DNA from: Micromonospora sp. NBC_00421
GTDB taxonomy: Bacteria; Actinomycetota; Actinomycetes; Mycobacteriales; Micromonosporaceae
DNA: 64,000 nucleotides
Assembly: GCF_036017915.1 (NCBI RefSeq)
Contig: NZ_CP107929.1
Location: forward strand, 3,662,001-3,726,000
Direction of reading: 5' to 3'
Positions within the stretch are counted from its first letter, which is position 1. Each line of letters starts with the position of its first letter. Positions 35,455 through 46,800 of the stretch are shown here, in pieces. The notes under the pieces are model-generated. The model was given only the letters and a program-made list of their open reading frames with translations, was not told the origin of the DNA and did no database searches. The position numbers and the translations under genes were made by a program.

Positions 35455-36321
35455 TCAACCGCCGATCGCGTCCAGTTCGGTCAGGTCGGTGGCGGTGAGC
35501 ACGAGCCCCGCGCCGGCGACGTTCTCCCGCAGGTGGGCCACCGACGAGGTGCCGGGGATGAGCAGGATGTTGGGTGACCGTTGCAGCAGCCAGGCCAGGG
35601 CGACCGCCATCGGCATGGCGTCCCGCCGGGCGGCCACGGCCGAGAGCGCCGCGGACTGCAGGGGGCTGAAGCCACCCAGCGGGAAGTACGGCACGTAGGC
35701 CACCCCCTGCCCGGCGAGCCGGTCGATCAGCGCGTCGTCCCGGCGGTACGCGAGGTTGTAGAGGTTCTGCACACAGACGATCGGGGCGATGGCCTGCGCC
35801 TCGGCGACCTGGTCGGCCGTCACGTTGCTGAGCCCCAGGTGCCGGATCAGGCCCTGCTGCTGGAGCGCGACGAGCGCCTCGAACGGTTCGGCGAGCGGGC
35901 CGGGCCGGGGTCCGGTGGCGTCGCCGAGCCGGAGGTTGACCAGGTCGAGCGTCTCCACCCGGAGGTTCTCCAGGTTCTCGTGCACGGCCTGGCGCAGTTG
36001 CGCCGGCTCCCGGGCCGGGGGCCAGCCGCCCTGCCCGTCCCGGGTCGCGCCGACCTTGGTCACCAGGTGCAACCCCTCGGGGTACGGGTGCAGGGCCGCC
36101 CGGATCAGCCGGTTGGTGACGTGCGGTCCGTAGGCGTCGCTGGTGTCGATGTGGGTGATGCCGAGGGCGACCACCTCCCGCAGGACGGCGAGCGCGCCGT
36201 CGGGATCGGCGGGCGGTCCCATCACCCCGGGGCCGGCGAGCTGCATGGCGCCGTAGCCGAACCGGGTGACGGTCAGGTCGCCCAGCGTCCAGGTGCCGCC
36301 GGGCAGAGATCGGGTGAGCAT
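35455..36321 (-). CDS. Aldo/keto reductase family oxidoreductase
   Basis: A 288-residue TIM-barrel oxidoreductase. The catalytic Asp59 and Tyr64 (HIDTSDAYG) and Lys89 (VTKVG) are present, but the position of the catalytic histidine is Asn129 (DLVNLR), as in one actinobacterial AKR subgroup. The NADPH-binding C-terminal region IPGTSSVAHLREN is present. ATG 36321 has GAGG upstream. It is divergent from an HxlR regulator that probably controls it. A tailoring role is possible, but the pair looks self-contained and may be unrelated to the macrolactam. The physiological substrate cannot be read from the sequence. Confidence 0.88.
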   Translation of the reverse strand: MLTRSLPGGTWTLGDLTVTRFGYGAMQLAGPGVMGPPADPDGALAVLREVVALGITHIDTSDAYGPHVTNRLIRAALHPYPEGLHLVTKVGATRDGQGGWPPAREPAQLRQAVHENLENLRVETLDLVNLRLGDATGPRPGPLAEPFEALVALQQQGLIRHLGLSNVTADQVAEAQAIAPIVCVQNLYNLAYRRDDALIDRLAGQGVAYVPYFPLGGFSPLQSAALSAVAARRDAMPMAVALAWLLQRSPNILLIPGTSSVAHLRENVAGAGLVLTATDLTELDAIGG

Positions 36322-36396
36322 GCGGTTACCTCGGGCTTTCGTGGTGAACGGAGTGCTGCCCGACCACTATCCGCGAGGTAGCTTTCTGCCGGTAAG

Positions 36397-36416
36397 TAGG
36401 CACCTGAAGGTGCGTA
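36397..36416. promoter_or_regulatory. Candidate HxlR operator
   Basis: GCACCT-GA-AGGTGC (36400-36413) is a perfect 6-2-6 palindrome, extended after one mismatch by TA on each side. It lies in the divergent interval between the reductase and HxlR genes, 30 bp before the HxlR start. A TTACCG...GATAGT promoter for the reductase can be drawn next to it. Confidence 0.55.
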
Positions 36417-36443
36417 ACGCACCGGGCACGGGAGGAACGGCCG

Positions 36444-36887
36444 ATGGCGACGAGGACGGCGGCCCAGCGCAGGGCGGAGACGACGGTGGCGTACGACGCC
36501 TTCATGGCGCAGTGTCCCAGTCGGGAGCTGCTCGCCCGGATCTCCGACAAGTGGGTCGCGCTGGTGCTGGCCGCGCTGCGCACCGACGGCTCGCACCGGT
36601 TCGGCGCGGACTGCGCCGGCACTCCCCGGCCGATGCGCTACTCGGAGCTGTCCCGCCTGCTGGCCGGGGTCAGCCAGAAGATGCTCACCCAGACGCTGCG
36701 CTCCCTGGAACGTGACGGCCTGGTCAGCCGCACCGTCACGCCGACGGTGCCGGTCACCGTCAGCTACGAGCTGACCGACCTCGGCTTCTCCCTGCACGAG
36801 ACGATGCGCGGCCTCAAGACCTGGGCCGAGACCCACCTGGACGACGTGCACGCCCACCGCGCGGCCTACGACGCCCGCGCCGCCTGA
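36444..36887 (+). CDS. HxlR-family winged-helix regulator
   Basis: A 147-residue MarR-related regulator. The core MRYSELSRLLAGVSQKMLTQTLRSLERDGLVSR carries the recognition helix, and the wing YELTDLGFSL follows, typical of HxlR. It starts with an N-terminal arm containing a single cysteine in AQCPSRELL, a position used for thiol or aldehyde sensing in some relatives. ATG 36444 has GGGAGGA upstream. It is divergent from the aldo/keto reductase with a palindrome between, so it most likely regulates that gene and itself. Confidence 0.88.
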   Translation: MATRTAAQRRAETTVAYDAFMAQCPSRELLARISDKWVALVLAALRTDGSHRFGADCAGTPRPMRYSELSRLLAGVSQKMLTQTLRSLERDGLVSRTVTPTVPVTVSYELTDLGFSLHETMRGLKTWAETHLDDVHAHRAAYDARAA

Positions 36888-36913
36888 CCGGGACACCGCG
36901 CCATCCGAACCGG

Positions 36914-36972
36914 GACGCCGCCCCGCCTGGACCGGCGGCGCGGGCGTCGGCGCGGCCCGTGTGGGACCGCGC
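36914..36972. terminator. Convergent terminator region between HxlR and peptidase genes
   Basis: Two GC-rich hairpins are possible: CGCCGCC/GGCGGCG (36916-36922 with 36934-36940), and a 9-bp stem with one bulged A (36950-36972) next to the peptidase stop. The region separates convergent genes ending at 36887 and 36976. Confidence 0.5.
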
Positions 36973-36975
36973 GGC

Positions 36976-37872
36976 TCAGAGCTTGTCGAGAAACTGGGTG
37001 AGCAGCTCGGTGAACCGCTCCGGGGTCTCCAGGTGGGGCAGGTGGCTGGCCCCCTCGATGATCTCCCAGTGGGCCCCGGGAACCAGGTCGTGGAAGGGGC
37101 GTACCGCCGCCGGGGTGACCTCGTCGTGCTCGCCGCTGACGACCAGGGTGGGCACGTCGATCTGCGGCAGCCGGTCGACGAGCGAGTAGTCGCGCAGCGT
37201 GCCGATGATGTGGAACTCGCTCGGCCCGTTCATCGCGTGGTAGACGGTCGGATCGCCGTTGATCTCCATGAACGAGGCCATCAGCTCCGGCGGCAGCGGC
37301 TTGCACCGGCACACGTGCCGCTGGTAGAAGACCATCATCGCCGCCGTGTACGCGGGGCTGCCGGTGGTGCCGGCGGCCTCGTGCCGGCGCAGCGTCGCGT
37401 CCACGCCCGGGGGCAGCGCCGCCCGCAGCACGTCGAGCTCCGGCAGCCACAGCGGGTACGACGCGGGCGCGTTGGCGATCACCAGGCCGCGCAGCCCGGC
37501 GGGCCGTTGTACCGCGTGCGCCGCCGCCAGCACCCCGCCCCAGGACTGCCCCAGCAGCACGTACTCCTCGGCGATGCCGAGCCGGCGCAGCAGGTTGTCC
37601 AGTTCGGCGAGGAACAGCTCCACGGTCCAGAAGTCGGCGCCCCGGCCCGGCAGGTGGGTGGAGCCGCCGTTGCCGAGCTGGTCGTAGTGCACCACCGGCC
37701 GGCCGGACCGGCTCAGCTCGGCCAGGTTGAGCAGGTAGTCGTGGGTGCTGCCGGGACCACCGTGCAGCACCACCAGCGGCGGCCGGCCGTCGTGCAGCTC
37801 GCCGGTCACCCGGTACCAGGTCCGGTGCTCGCCGAACTCGACGGTGCCCTTGGCGGTCGGTGCCAGTGCCAT
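36976..37872 (-). CDS. VinJ-like aminopeptidase (proline iminopeptidase family)
   Basis: A 298-residue alpha/beta hydrolase. HGGPG at 37-41 is the iminopeptidase oxyanion signature; the nucleophile is Ser110 in GQSWGG; Asp in GEHDEVTP and His in GASHLPHLE complete the triad. In vicenistatin-type pathways this family removes the protecting alpha-amino acid from the PKS-bound chain so that the free beta-amine can close the lactam. ATG 37872 follows GGGAG with an 8-nt spacing, and only 20 bp separate it from the stop of PKS2, so it is the last gene of the PKS operon. The context makes the deprotection role likely. Confidence 0.87.
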   Translation of the reverse strand: MALAPTAKGTVEFGEHRTWYRVTGELHDGRPPLVVLHGGPGSTHDYLLNLAELSRSGRPVVHYDQLGNGGSTHLPGRGADFWTVELFLAELDNLLRRLGIAEEYVLLGQSWGGVLAAAHAVQRPAGLRGLVIANAPASYPLWLPELDVLRAALPPGVDATLRRHEAAGTTGSPAYTAAMMVFYQRHVCRCKPLPPELMASFMEINGDPTVYHAMNGPSEFHIIGTLRDYSLVDRLPQIDVPTLVVSGEHDEVTPAAVRPFHDLVPGAHWEIIEGASHLPHLETPERFTELLTQFLDKL

Positions 37873-37892
37873 GTCGTCCACTCCCGCTGTCG

Positions 37893-40800
37893 TCACTGTG
37901 CGATCCAGTCCCGCACCACGTCGGCGGTCGTGCCGGCCTGACCCTCCATCATGGTGAAGTGGTCGCCGGGCACCTCCCGGAGCGTGTGCGGGGTCTCCCA
38001 GGTGGCCCGCCACCCGTCGTCGTCGGCACCGGGCACGATCGACTCCTGCGGCCGGACGAAGAGCACCGGCGGGTCGATCGCCTCGACCGGGCAGCTCTCC
38101 AGCAACCGGATGTAGCGGCCCATCGCCGACAGCCGGGCGCTGCTGAACTCGCCGAAGGTGGCCTCCTTGTCCAGCAACGATTCGAGCATGTGGGTGAAGA
38201 ACGTCGCCGTGGTGCTGCCGGTGGTGAGGTAGGTGTCCAGCAGCACCACCCCGGTCGGGCCGTACCCCTGCCGCGCCAGCTCACCGGCGGTGGCGTGGGC
38301 GAACAGCCCACCTGAGGAGTAACCGACGATGACGTACGGGCCCTGCTCGGCGATCGGGCGGACCATCTCGGCGAAGACCCGTACCGCCGCGTCGGCCGAG
38401 GCGGGCAGGCTGTCGTCCCGGCCGAAACCGGGCACCGGCAGGGTCCACACGTCCCGGGTGCCGCCGAACTCGGCGGTGAACCGGGCGTACTGCTGGTCTC
38501 CGCCGAGGGCCATCGGGGAGGGGAAACAGACGATCGCCGGCCCCTGGTCGCCACGGGCGAGCCGGCGGGGCGCGGGGATCTCCGGCAGGTCGGCCGGCCC
38601 GTCGAAGCTGGGCCGGATGTCCGCCACCGCGTGGAGCAACGCCAGGCCCTGCGGCACCCGACCGCCCCGGACGGCGGCGCCGAACAGCGCGCTCATCGTG
38701 TCGGCGGCGTCGGCCGTGCTGACGCCGTCCTGCGCCGGTGGGGCGGCCAGTTCGGTCCGCAGCAGCGCGGCGAGTTCGTCGACGCTGCCGTGGTCGAAGA
38801 CCACCCCGGTGGCCAGTCGCAGCCCGGTGGCCTCGTTGAGGGCGTTGCGCAGCTCCATCGCGGTGAGCGAGTCGAAGCCCAGCTCGACGAAGCGCAGCGC
38901 CGGGTCGAGGTCGTCCGGGCCGCCGTGGCCGAGCACCGTCGCGGCGCACGCCCGGACCAGGTCGCGCAGCAGCGCCTGCTGGCCGTCGGCGTCGAGCCCG
39001 CCGAGGGTACGCCGCAGCGCCGCTGGGTCGGGCCGGCCAGTACCTGAGGACGCGGCCCGCCGTACCGGGGGGACCAGGGTGCGCAGGATCGGCGGCACCT
39101 CGCCCTCCGCCGAGGTGCGCAGGTCGGCCTTGACCGGGACCAGCACCGCCTCGGTACGGGCCAACGCCGCGTCCAGCAGGGCCAGCCCCTCCTCGGCGGA
39201 CATCGGCAGCACCCCGCCCCGGGACATCCGGGCCCGGTCGGTGCCGCCGAGGTCGTCGGCCATCCCACCGCCGGCCCACGGCCCCCAGGCCAGGGACTGG
39301 GCGGGCAGCCCGGCCGCCCGCCGGGCCTCGGCCAGCGCGTCGAGGAAGGCGTTCGCCGCCGCGTAGTTGCCCTGCCCCGGCCCGCCGAGCACCCCGGCCG
39401 CCGAGGAGAACAGCACGAACGCGGTGAGCCCCGCGTCCCGGGTCAGCTCGTGCAGGTGGGTGGCGGCGTCGACCTTGGGGCGCAGCACCGCGTCGAGGCG
39501 GTCCCGGGTCAGCGACGGGATGACCCCGTCGTCGAGCACCCCGGCGGCGTGCACCACAGCGGTCAGCGGGTGGTCGGCGGGCACCCCGGCGAGCAGCGCG
39601 CCGACCGCGTCCCGGTCGGCCAGGTCGCAGGCGGCCACGGTGACCTCCGCCCCACGGGCGGTGAGGTCCGCGCACAGCTCGGCCATCCCGTCCGCGTCGG
39701 GGCCGCGCCGGCTGGCCAGCAGCAGGTGCCGCACCCCGTACGCGTCGACCAGGTGTCGGGCGACGAGCCGGCCGAGGGTGCCGCCGGCCCCGGTGAGCAG
39801 CACGGTGCCCTCGGCGGTGAAGACACTGCCGGGGATGCCGTCGGGGGCGGCGGCAGGCGTCAGCCGGGCGGCGTGGGCGACGCCCTCGCGGACGACGAGT
39901 TGCGGTTCACCGCCGGCCAGCACCGCCGGGAGGGTCTGCGCGGACTCGTCGTGGTCGTCGAGGTCGACCAGGACGATCCGGCCCGGGTTCTCCGACTGGG
40001 CGGACCGGACGAGACCCCAGGCCGCCGCGGCGGCCGGTTCGGTGACCGGGGTGCCCTGCGCGCCGTGGGTGAGCACCAGCAGCCGGGACGACGCCAACCG
40101 GTCGTCGGCGAGCCAGCCCTGGAGCAGGGTGAGGAGCTGCCCGGTGGTGTGCCGGGCACCGGCGGCGAGGTCCCGCGAGTCGGGTTGCACGCTGGCGACC
40201 AGCACCACGTCCGGTACGGCCCCGCCCGCGTCCAGGGCGGTGGTGAGAGTGGACAGGTCGGGGTGGGTCTCGGCGAGCAGACCGACGGTGTCCAGCGCGG
40301 CGGCCACCTTGAACTCGTCCATGCCGACAAGCGCCCAGCGGCCGGTGGCCGGGGTGGCGGGCAGCGGAACCGGGGTCCAGTCGACCCGGTAGAGGTGCTC
40401 CTGTCGACCGGCGCGGGCAGCGGCGAGCTGGCCCGCGTCGATCTCCCGCAGCACCAGCGAGTCGACCCGGGCGACGGGCGCGCCGGTCTGGTCGGCGAGG
40501 GTGAGGGCGACCTGGTCGGGTCCGGCCGGGGTGACGGTGACCCGCAGGGCGCTCGCGCCGGTGGCGTGGACGGTCACCCCGGTCCAGGTGAACGGGACGG
40601 CGGTCGTCCCCTCGCCCCGGGTGAGCCCGATGGCGTGCAGGGCCGCGTCGAACAGGGCCGGGTGCAGGTGGAACCGGTCGGCGTCGAGCACGTCACCGGG
40701 GAGCGCGATCTCGGCGTACACCTCGTCGCCGTGTCGCCAGGCGGCCCGCAGGCCCTGGAAGACCGGGCCGTAGACCAGGCCCGCGTCGGCCATCCGCTCG

Positions 40801-43800
40801 TACAGGCCGTCGAAGTCGACAGGGGTCGCGGCGGGCGGCGGCCAGGCGGTCGTCGGGTCGGCCGGCGGGCTGGTCGGGGCGGGGGTGAGCAGCCCGGTGG
40901 CGTGCCGGGTCCACGGCGCGTCCCGGTGCCGGGAGTAGACGGTGACCGGCCGGCCGCCCTCGTCGTCGGGCGCACCGACGGCCACCTGCACCTGCACGCC
41001 GTCGTCGGCCGGGACGACCAGCGGGGCCTGGAGGGTGAGTTCGGCCAGCCGGCCGCAGCCCACCTGGTCCCCGGCCCGCACGGCGAGTTCCACAAGCCCG
41101 GTGCCGGGCAGCACGATCGTGTCGCCCAACGCGTGCTCGGCCAGCCACGGGTGGGTACGCCGGGACAGCAGCCCGGTGGCGATCAGCCCGTCGGTGTCGG
41201 GCAGGGTGGTGACAGCCGACAACAGCGGGTGTTCGGCGTCGAGCAGACCGGCGGCGGTGACGTCCCGGTCCGCCCCGATGTCCTGCATCCAGTAATGCTG
41301 GTGCTGGAAGGCGTAGGTGGGCAGGTCGACCTGCCGGCCTCCCGGGTTGACCGCCGCCCAGTCCAGCTCGATCCCGCTGACCCACGCCTGGGCCATCCCG
41401 GTGGCGTACGCCGCCACCTGCCCACGGTCCCGGCGCTGCAACGGGATGGCCACCGCGTCGTCGACACAGTCGCCCACCATGGCGGTGAGCACGCTGTCCG
41501 GCCCGATCTCCACGAACCGGGTCACCCCCCGCGCGGCCAGCGCGGCGACCGCGTCGGCGAACCGCACCGTCCCCCGCACCTGACCCTGCCAGTAGGCGGC
41601 CGAACCGAGCTGTTCGTCGGTCGCCGGCTCACCGGTCGCGGTGGAGATCAGCCCGATGGCGGCCGAATCGGCGGTGACCGTCTCCAACACCCGCCCGTAG
41701 TCGGCCAGCATCGGATCCATCAGATGCGAATGAAACGCGTGCGACACCCGCAACCGACGCGTCTTCACCCCAAGCGACGCCTCCAGTGCGGCGATCCGCT
41801 CCTCGGTGCCCGACACCACCACCGCCCGGGGACCGTTCACCGCCGCCACGTCCACGTCACCGAGATCCAACTCGTCGAGAGGCGCGGCGATGGCGAGCAT
41901 CGCCCCACCCGCCGGCAACGCCTGCATCAACCCACCCCGCGCCGCCACCACCCGACACGCGTCCTCCAGCGACCACACCCCCGCCACATGCGCCGCAGCC
42001 AACTCGCCGATCGAATGCCCGGCGACGAAATCCGGCTTCAACCCCCACGACTCGGCGAGGCGGAACAGGGCCACCTCGACCGCGAACAACGCCGGCTGCG
42101 TCCACCCCGTCCGATCCAACACACCATCCGGATCGGCGAACATCACCTCCCGCAGATCACCACCCAACAAGGGGACGAAGACGGCACACACCTCGTCCAA
42201 CGCGGCGGCGAACACCGGGAAGGCGTCCACCAGCTCACGACCCATGCCGACCCGCTGCGCACCCTGACCGGTGAACAACACCGCCGTCCGACCAGCGACC
42301 ACCCGACCCGACAGGCCGGCCCCGACGGCCAGCGCCTCCAGGCCGGTGGCGAGGTCGGGGGCGGTGCCACCGACGACCACACCCCGGTGGTCCAGGGCGG
42401 CCCGGCCGGCGGCGAGGGAATGCCCGACGTCGACTGGTCGTTCGTCGGTGAGGAAGTCCCGCAGCCGGGCAGCCTGGGCGGTGAGGCCATCGGTGGACCG
42501 GCCGGCCAACGGCCAGAGCACCACTGCCGGCTCGGGCGTCGGCTCGGGCGCGGTTTCCGGTTGCGGGTACTCCTCGACGATGACGTGGGCGTTGGTGCCG
42601 CTGATGCCGAACGACGACACCGCCGCCCGACGGGGGTGACCGTTGACCGGCCAGTCGACGGCCTCGGTGGCGAGCTGCACGTCACCGGCGGACCAGTCGA
42701 CGTGCGGGCTCGGCGCATCCACATGCAGAGTGCGCGGCACTACCCCGTGCCGCATCGCCATCACCATCTTGATCACACCCGCCACACCCGCAGCAGCCTG
42801 CGTATGACCAAGATTCGACTTCACCGACCCCAACCACAACGGCCGCTCCCGCTCCCGACCGTACGTCGCCAGAATCGCCTGCGCCTCGATCGGATCACCC
42901 AACGTCGTACCCGTACCGTGCGCCTCCACCACGTCGACCTCGGCGGTCGACACCCGGGCGTTGGCGAGGGCCTGCCGGATCACCCGCTGCTGCGCCGGCC
43001 CGTTCGGTGCGGTCAGGCCGTTCGACGCACCGTCCTGGTTGACCGCCGAGCCCCGGACGAGGCCCAGGATCGTGTGCCCGTGGCGGCGTGCGTCGGAGAG
43101 GCGTTCGAGCACCAGCACACCCACGCCCTCGGACCAGCCCGTGCCGTCGGCGCCCGCCGCGAACGGCTTGCACCGGCCGTCCCGCGCCAAACCCCGCTGC
43201 CGGGAGAACTCCACGAACGTCTCCGGTGTCGCCATCACCGTCACCCCACCGGCCAACGCCAGATCACACTCACCCGACCGCAACGCCTGACCCGCCAGAT
43301 GCATCGCCACCAACGACGACGAACACGCGGTGTCCACGGTCACGGCGGGGCCTTCGAGGCCGAGGGTGTAGGCGATCCGGCCGGAGACGACGCTGCCGGC
43401 ACTGTGCCCGGTCACGTAGTCGTGGTACATCAGGCCGGCGAAGACACCGGTGGCGGAGCCGCGTACCGAGGCGGGGTCGATGCCGGCCCGCTCGAACGCC
43501 TCCCAGGAGACCTCAAGCAACTGCCGCTGCTGCGGGTCCATCAGGACGGCCTCACGGGGCGAGATGCCGAAGAAGGCCGGGTCGAAGCCGGCCGCGCCGG
43601 GCAGGAACCCGCCCTGGTCGGCATAGCTGGTGTCGGGGCGGGTGCCGGTCGGGTCGTAGAGCCGGGCCAGATCCCAACCCCGGTCGGTCGGGAAGCCGTC
43701 GATCGCGTCGCCGCCCTCGGCGACGAGCCGCCACAGGTCCTCCGGCGAGGAGACCCCGCCGGGGTATCGGCAGGCCATCCCGACGATCGCCACCATGTCG

Positions 43801-46800
43801 TCACCGACCGCCGTGCTGGCGGTCCGCCGCTCCTGCGGTACGTCGAGAGCGCCGGTCAGCTCCCGGTGCAGCAGCTCGGTGAGGGCGGTCGGGGTCGGGT
43901 AGTCGAAGATCAGGGTGGCGGGCAGCCGCAGGTCGACGGCCGTGGAGAGCGCGTTGCGCAGCTCGACGGCGGTGAGCGAGTCGAAGCCGAGGCTCTGGAA
44001 CGTCCGGTCCGCCTCCACGGCCTCCGGACCGGCGAGGCCGAGCACGGCGGCGACGTGGGTGTGCACCAGGTGCCGGACCGCCCCGGCCCGCTCGTTCTCC
44101 GGCAGCCCGGCCAGCCAGTCGCTGTCCGGCCGGTCCACGGCGGTGGCGGCGGCAGCGGTACGCCGGGTCGGCCCGGTCAGCCCACGCAGCACCGGAGCCA
44201 ACCGGTCGCCCAGGGTACGCAGGGCCGGTACGTCGAGCCGGGCCGGGACGAGGGTGGCCGGTCCACCGGCGACGGCGGCGTCGAGCAGCGCCAACCCGTC
44301 CCCGGTCGTCAACGGCAGCACCCCACCCCGGGACATCCGCTCCCGGTCGGCCTCACCGAGCCGGTCGGTCATCGCCGAACCGGTGCCCCACAACCCCCAG
44401 GCCAACGACACGGCCGGCAGTCCCGCCGCGCGACGGGTCACCGCCAGGGCGTCCAGGAAGGCGTTCGCCGCCGCGTAGTTGCCCTGACCAGGTGCGCCCA
44501 GCACACCGGACAGCGACGAGAAGAGCACGAACGCCGACAGCTCCCGGTCCCGGGTCAGCTCGTCCAACAGCATCGCCGCGTCCACCTTGGGGCGCAGCAC
44601 CCCGGACACCCGGGCCGGCGTCAACGACGAGACCACCCCGTCGTCGAGCACGCCGGCGGTGTGCACCACCGCCGACAGGTCCGGCACGTCGGCCAGGGCG
44701 GCGGTCACCTGGTCGCGGTCGGCCACGTCGCAGGCGATCAGGTCGACCCGGGCACCGGCCCCGGTCAGCTCGGCGACGAGGTCGTCGGCGCCGGCTGCCG
44801 CCGTACCGCTGCGCGACAGCAGCAGCAGCCGGGGCACCCCGTGCGCCGTCACCAGGTGCCGGGCCACCGCCGCGCCGAGCGCGCCGGTCGCGCCGGTGAC
44901 AAGCACCGTGCCGGTGCCGAAGAGCGGGGTGTCCGCCGGCGTCGCGGGCAGCGCCCGCCGGACGATCCGGGGGATCCGGACGACGCCGTCGCGGACCAGC
45001 ACCTGCGGGTCACCGGTGGCCAGGGCCAGCGGGAGGACGTCGTCGAGCCGGTCGGTGTCGGCGTCGACGAGGAGGATCCGGTCGGGGTTCTCCGCCTGGG
45101 CGGAGCGCAGCAGACCCCAGACCGCCGCGCCGGCCAGGTCGGTCACGTCGTCACCGGCGGCGTACCGGGTGAGCACGACGAGCGTGGCGGTGCCGTCCCC
45201 GGCCAGCCAACGCTTGGCGATCTCCAACACCCGGTTCACCTCGGCGTGCACGTCGTCGGTCCCGCCGGCGCGCAGCACCACCAGCTCGTGGGAGCTGCCG
45301 GCGAGGGGGTCACCGGTGCCGGCAGCGGTGGTGGAGGCATCGCCGGGCGGGGTGGTGTCGGGGTGCCAGGCCCAGGTGGGGGCGGTCGCGGCCGGGGTGA
45401 CGGCGACGGGCTGCCAGTCGAGGCCGAAGAGCGCGTCGGCGACGCCGGTGGCGGCGGTGACCTGCACCGGGCGGAGCACCAGCGACCGCACGGTGGCGAC
45501 GGGTGCACCCTGCGCGTCGGCGACCGCGATCCGCACGCCGGTGCCGGCGGGGGTGAGCCGGACCCGGAGGCTTGTCGCGCCGGTGGCGTGCAGCGTCACC
45601 CCGGACCAGGCGAACGGCAGGCCCCGGGGGGTGTCGCCCTCGGCACGGGTGAGGACGTGCAGGCCGGCGTCGAAGAGGGCCGGGTGCAGGCCGTAGCCGT
45701 CGTGCTCCGTACCGTCGGGGAGGTCGACCTCGGCGAAGAGTTCGGCACCGGCACGCCAGGCGCGGCGCAGGCCCTGGAAGGTGGGGCCGTAGTCGAGTCC
45801 GCCGGCGGCGAGGTCGTCGTGGAGACCGGCCAGCGGCAGGGGTTCGGCGTCGGCGGGGGGCCACTCGGTGAGGGCGACGCCGGTGGTGTCACCGGCGACC
45901 AGGACACCGGTGGCGTGCCGGGTCCACGGGGCGTCGTCCCGCTCCCGGGAGTGCACCTGGACGGCACGCCGTCCGGTCGGGTCGGGTGGCTCCACGGCGA
46001 CCTGCACCTCGATGCTGCCGTCGGGGACGACGAGCGGCGCGTGCAGGGTCAGCTCGTCGAGCAGACCGGTGCCGACCTGGTCACCGGCGTGGATGGCGAG
46101 GTCGACCAGGCCGGTGCCGGGGAACACGACGGTGCCACCGACGGCGTGGTCGGCAAGCCACGGGTGGGTGTGCAGCGACCAGCGACCGGTGAAGACGACT
46201 CCGTCGGTGTTGGCGAGCGGTACGGCGGCGTCGAGCAACGGGTGGGTGGCGGCGAGCAGTCCGGCGCCGACCAGGGCCGGGTCGTAGAGCCAGTAGTGCT
46301 GGCGTCGGAAGGCGTAGGTGGGCAGGTCGACCTGCCGGGCGGCGGGGTGGATGGCCGCCCAGTCGAGGTCGAGGCCGGTGGTCCACGCCTGGGCCATCCC
46401 GGTGGCGTACGCGGTCACCTGGTCGCGGTCCCGACGTTGCAACGGGATGGTCACCGCGTCGCCGGCGCTTTCGGCGACCATGGCGGTGAGCACGCTGTCC
46501 GGCCCGATCTCCACGAACCGGGTCACCCCACGAGCCTTGAGTACGGCGACCGCGTCGGCGAACCGCACCGTCCCCCGCACCTGACCCCGCCAATAGGCAG
46601 CCGAACCCAACTCGTCGTCCCCGGCCAGCTCACCGGTCACGGTCGACACCAACGGGATGCCCGCCGGGTTCGCGGTCACCCCCTCCAACACCCGCCCATA
46701 CTCAGCCAGCATCGGATCCATCAGATGCGAATGGAACGCATGCGACACCCGCAACCGACGCGTCTTCACCTCAAGCGACGCCTCCAACACGGCAATCTGC

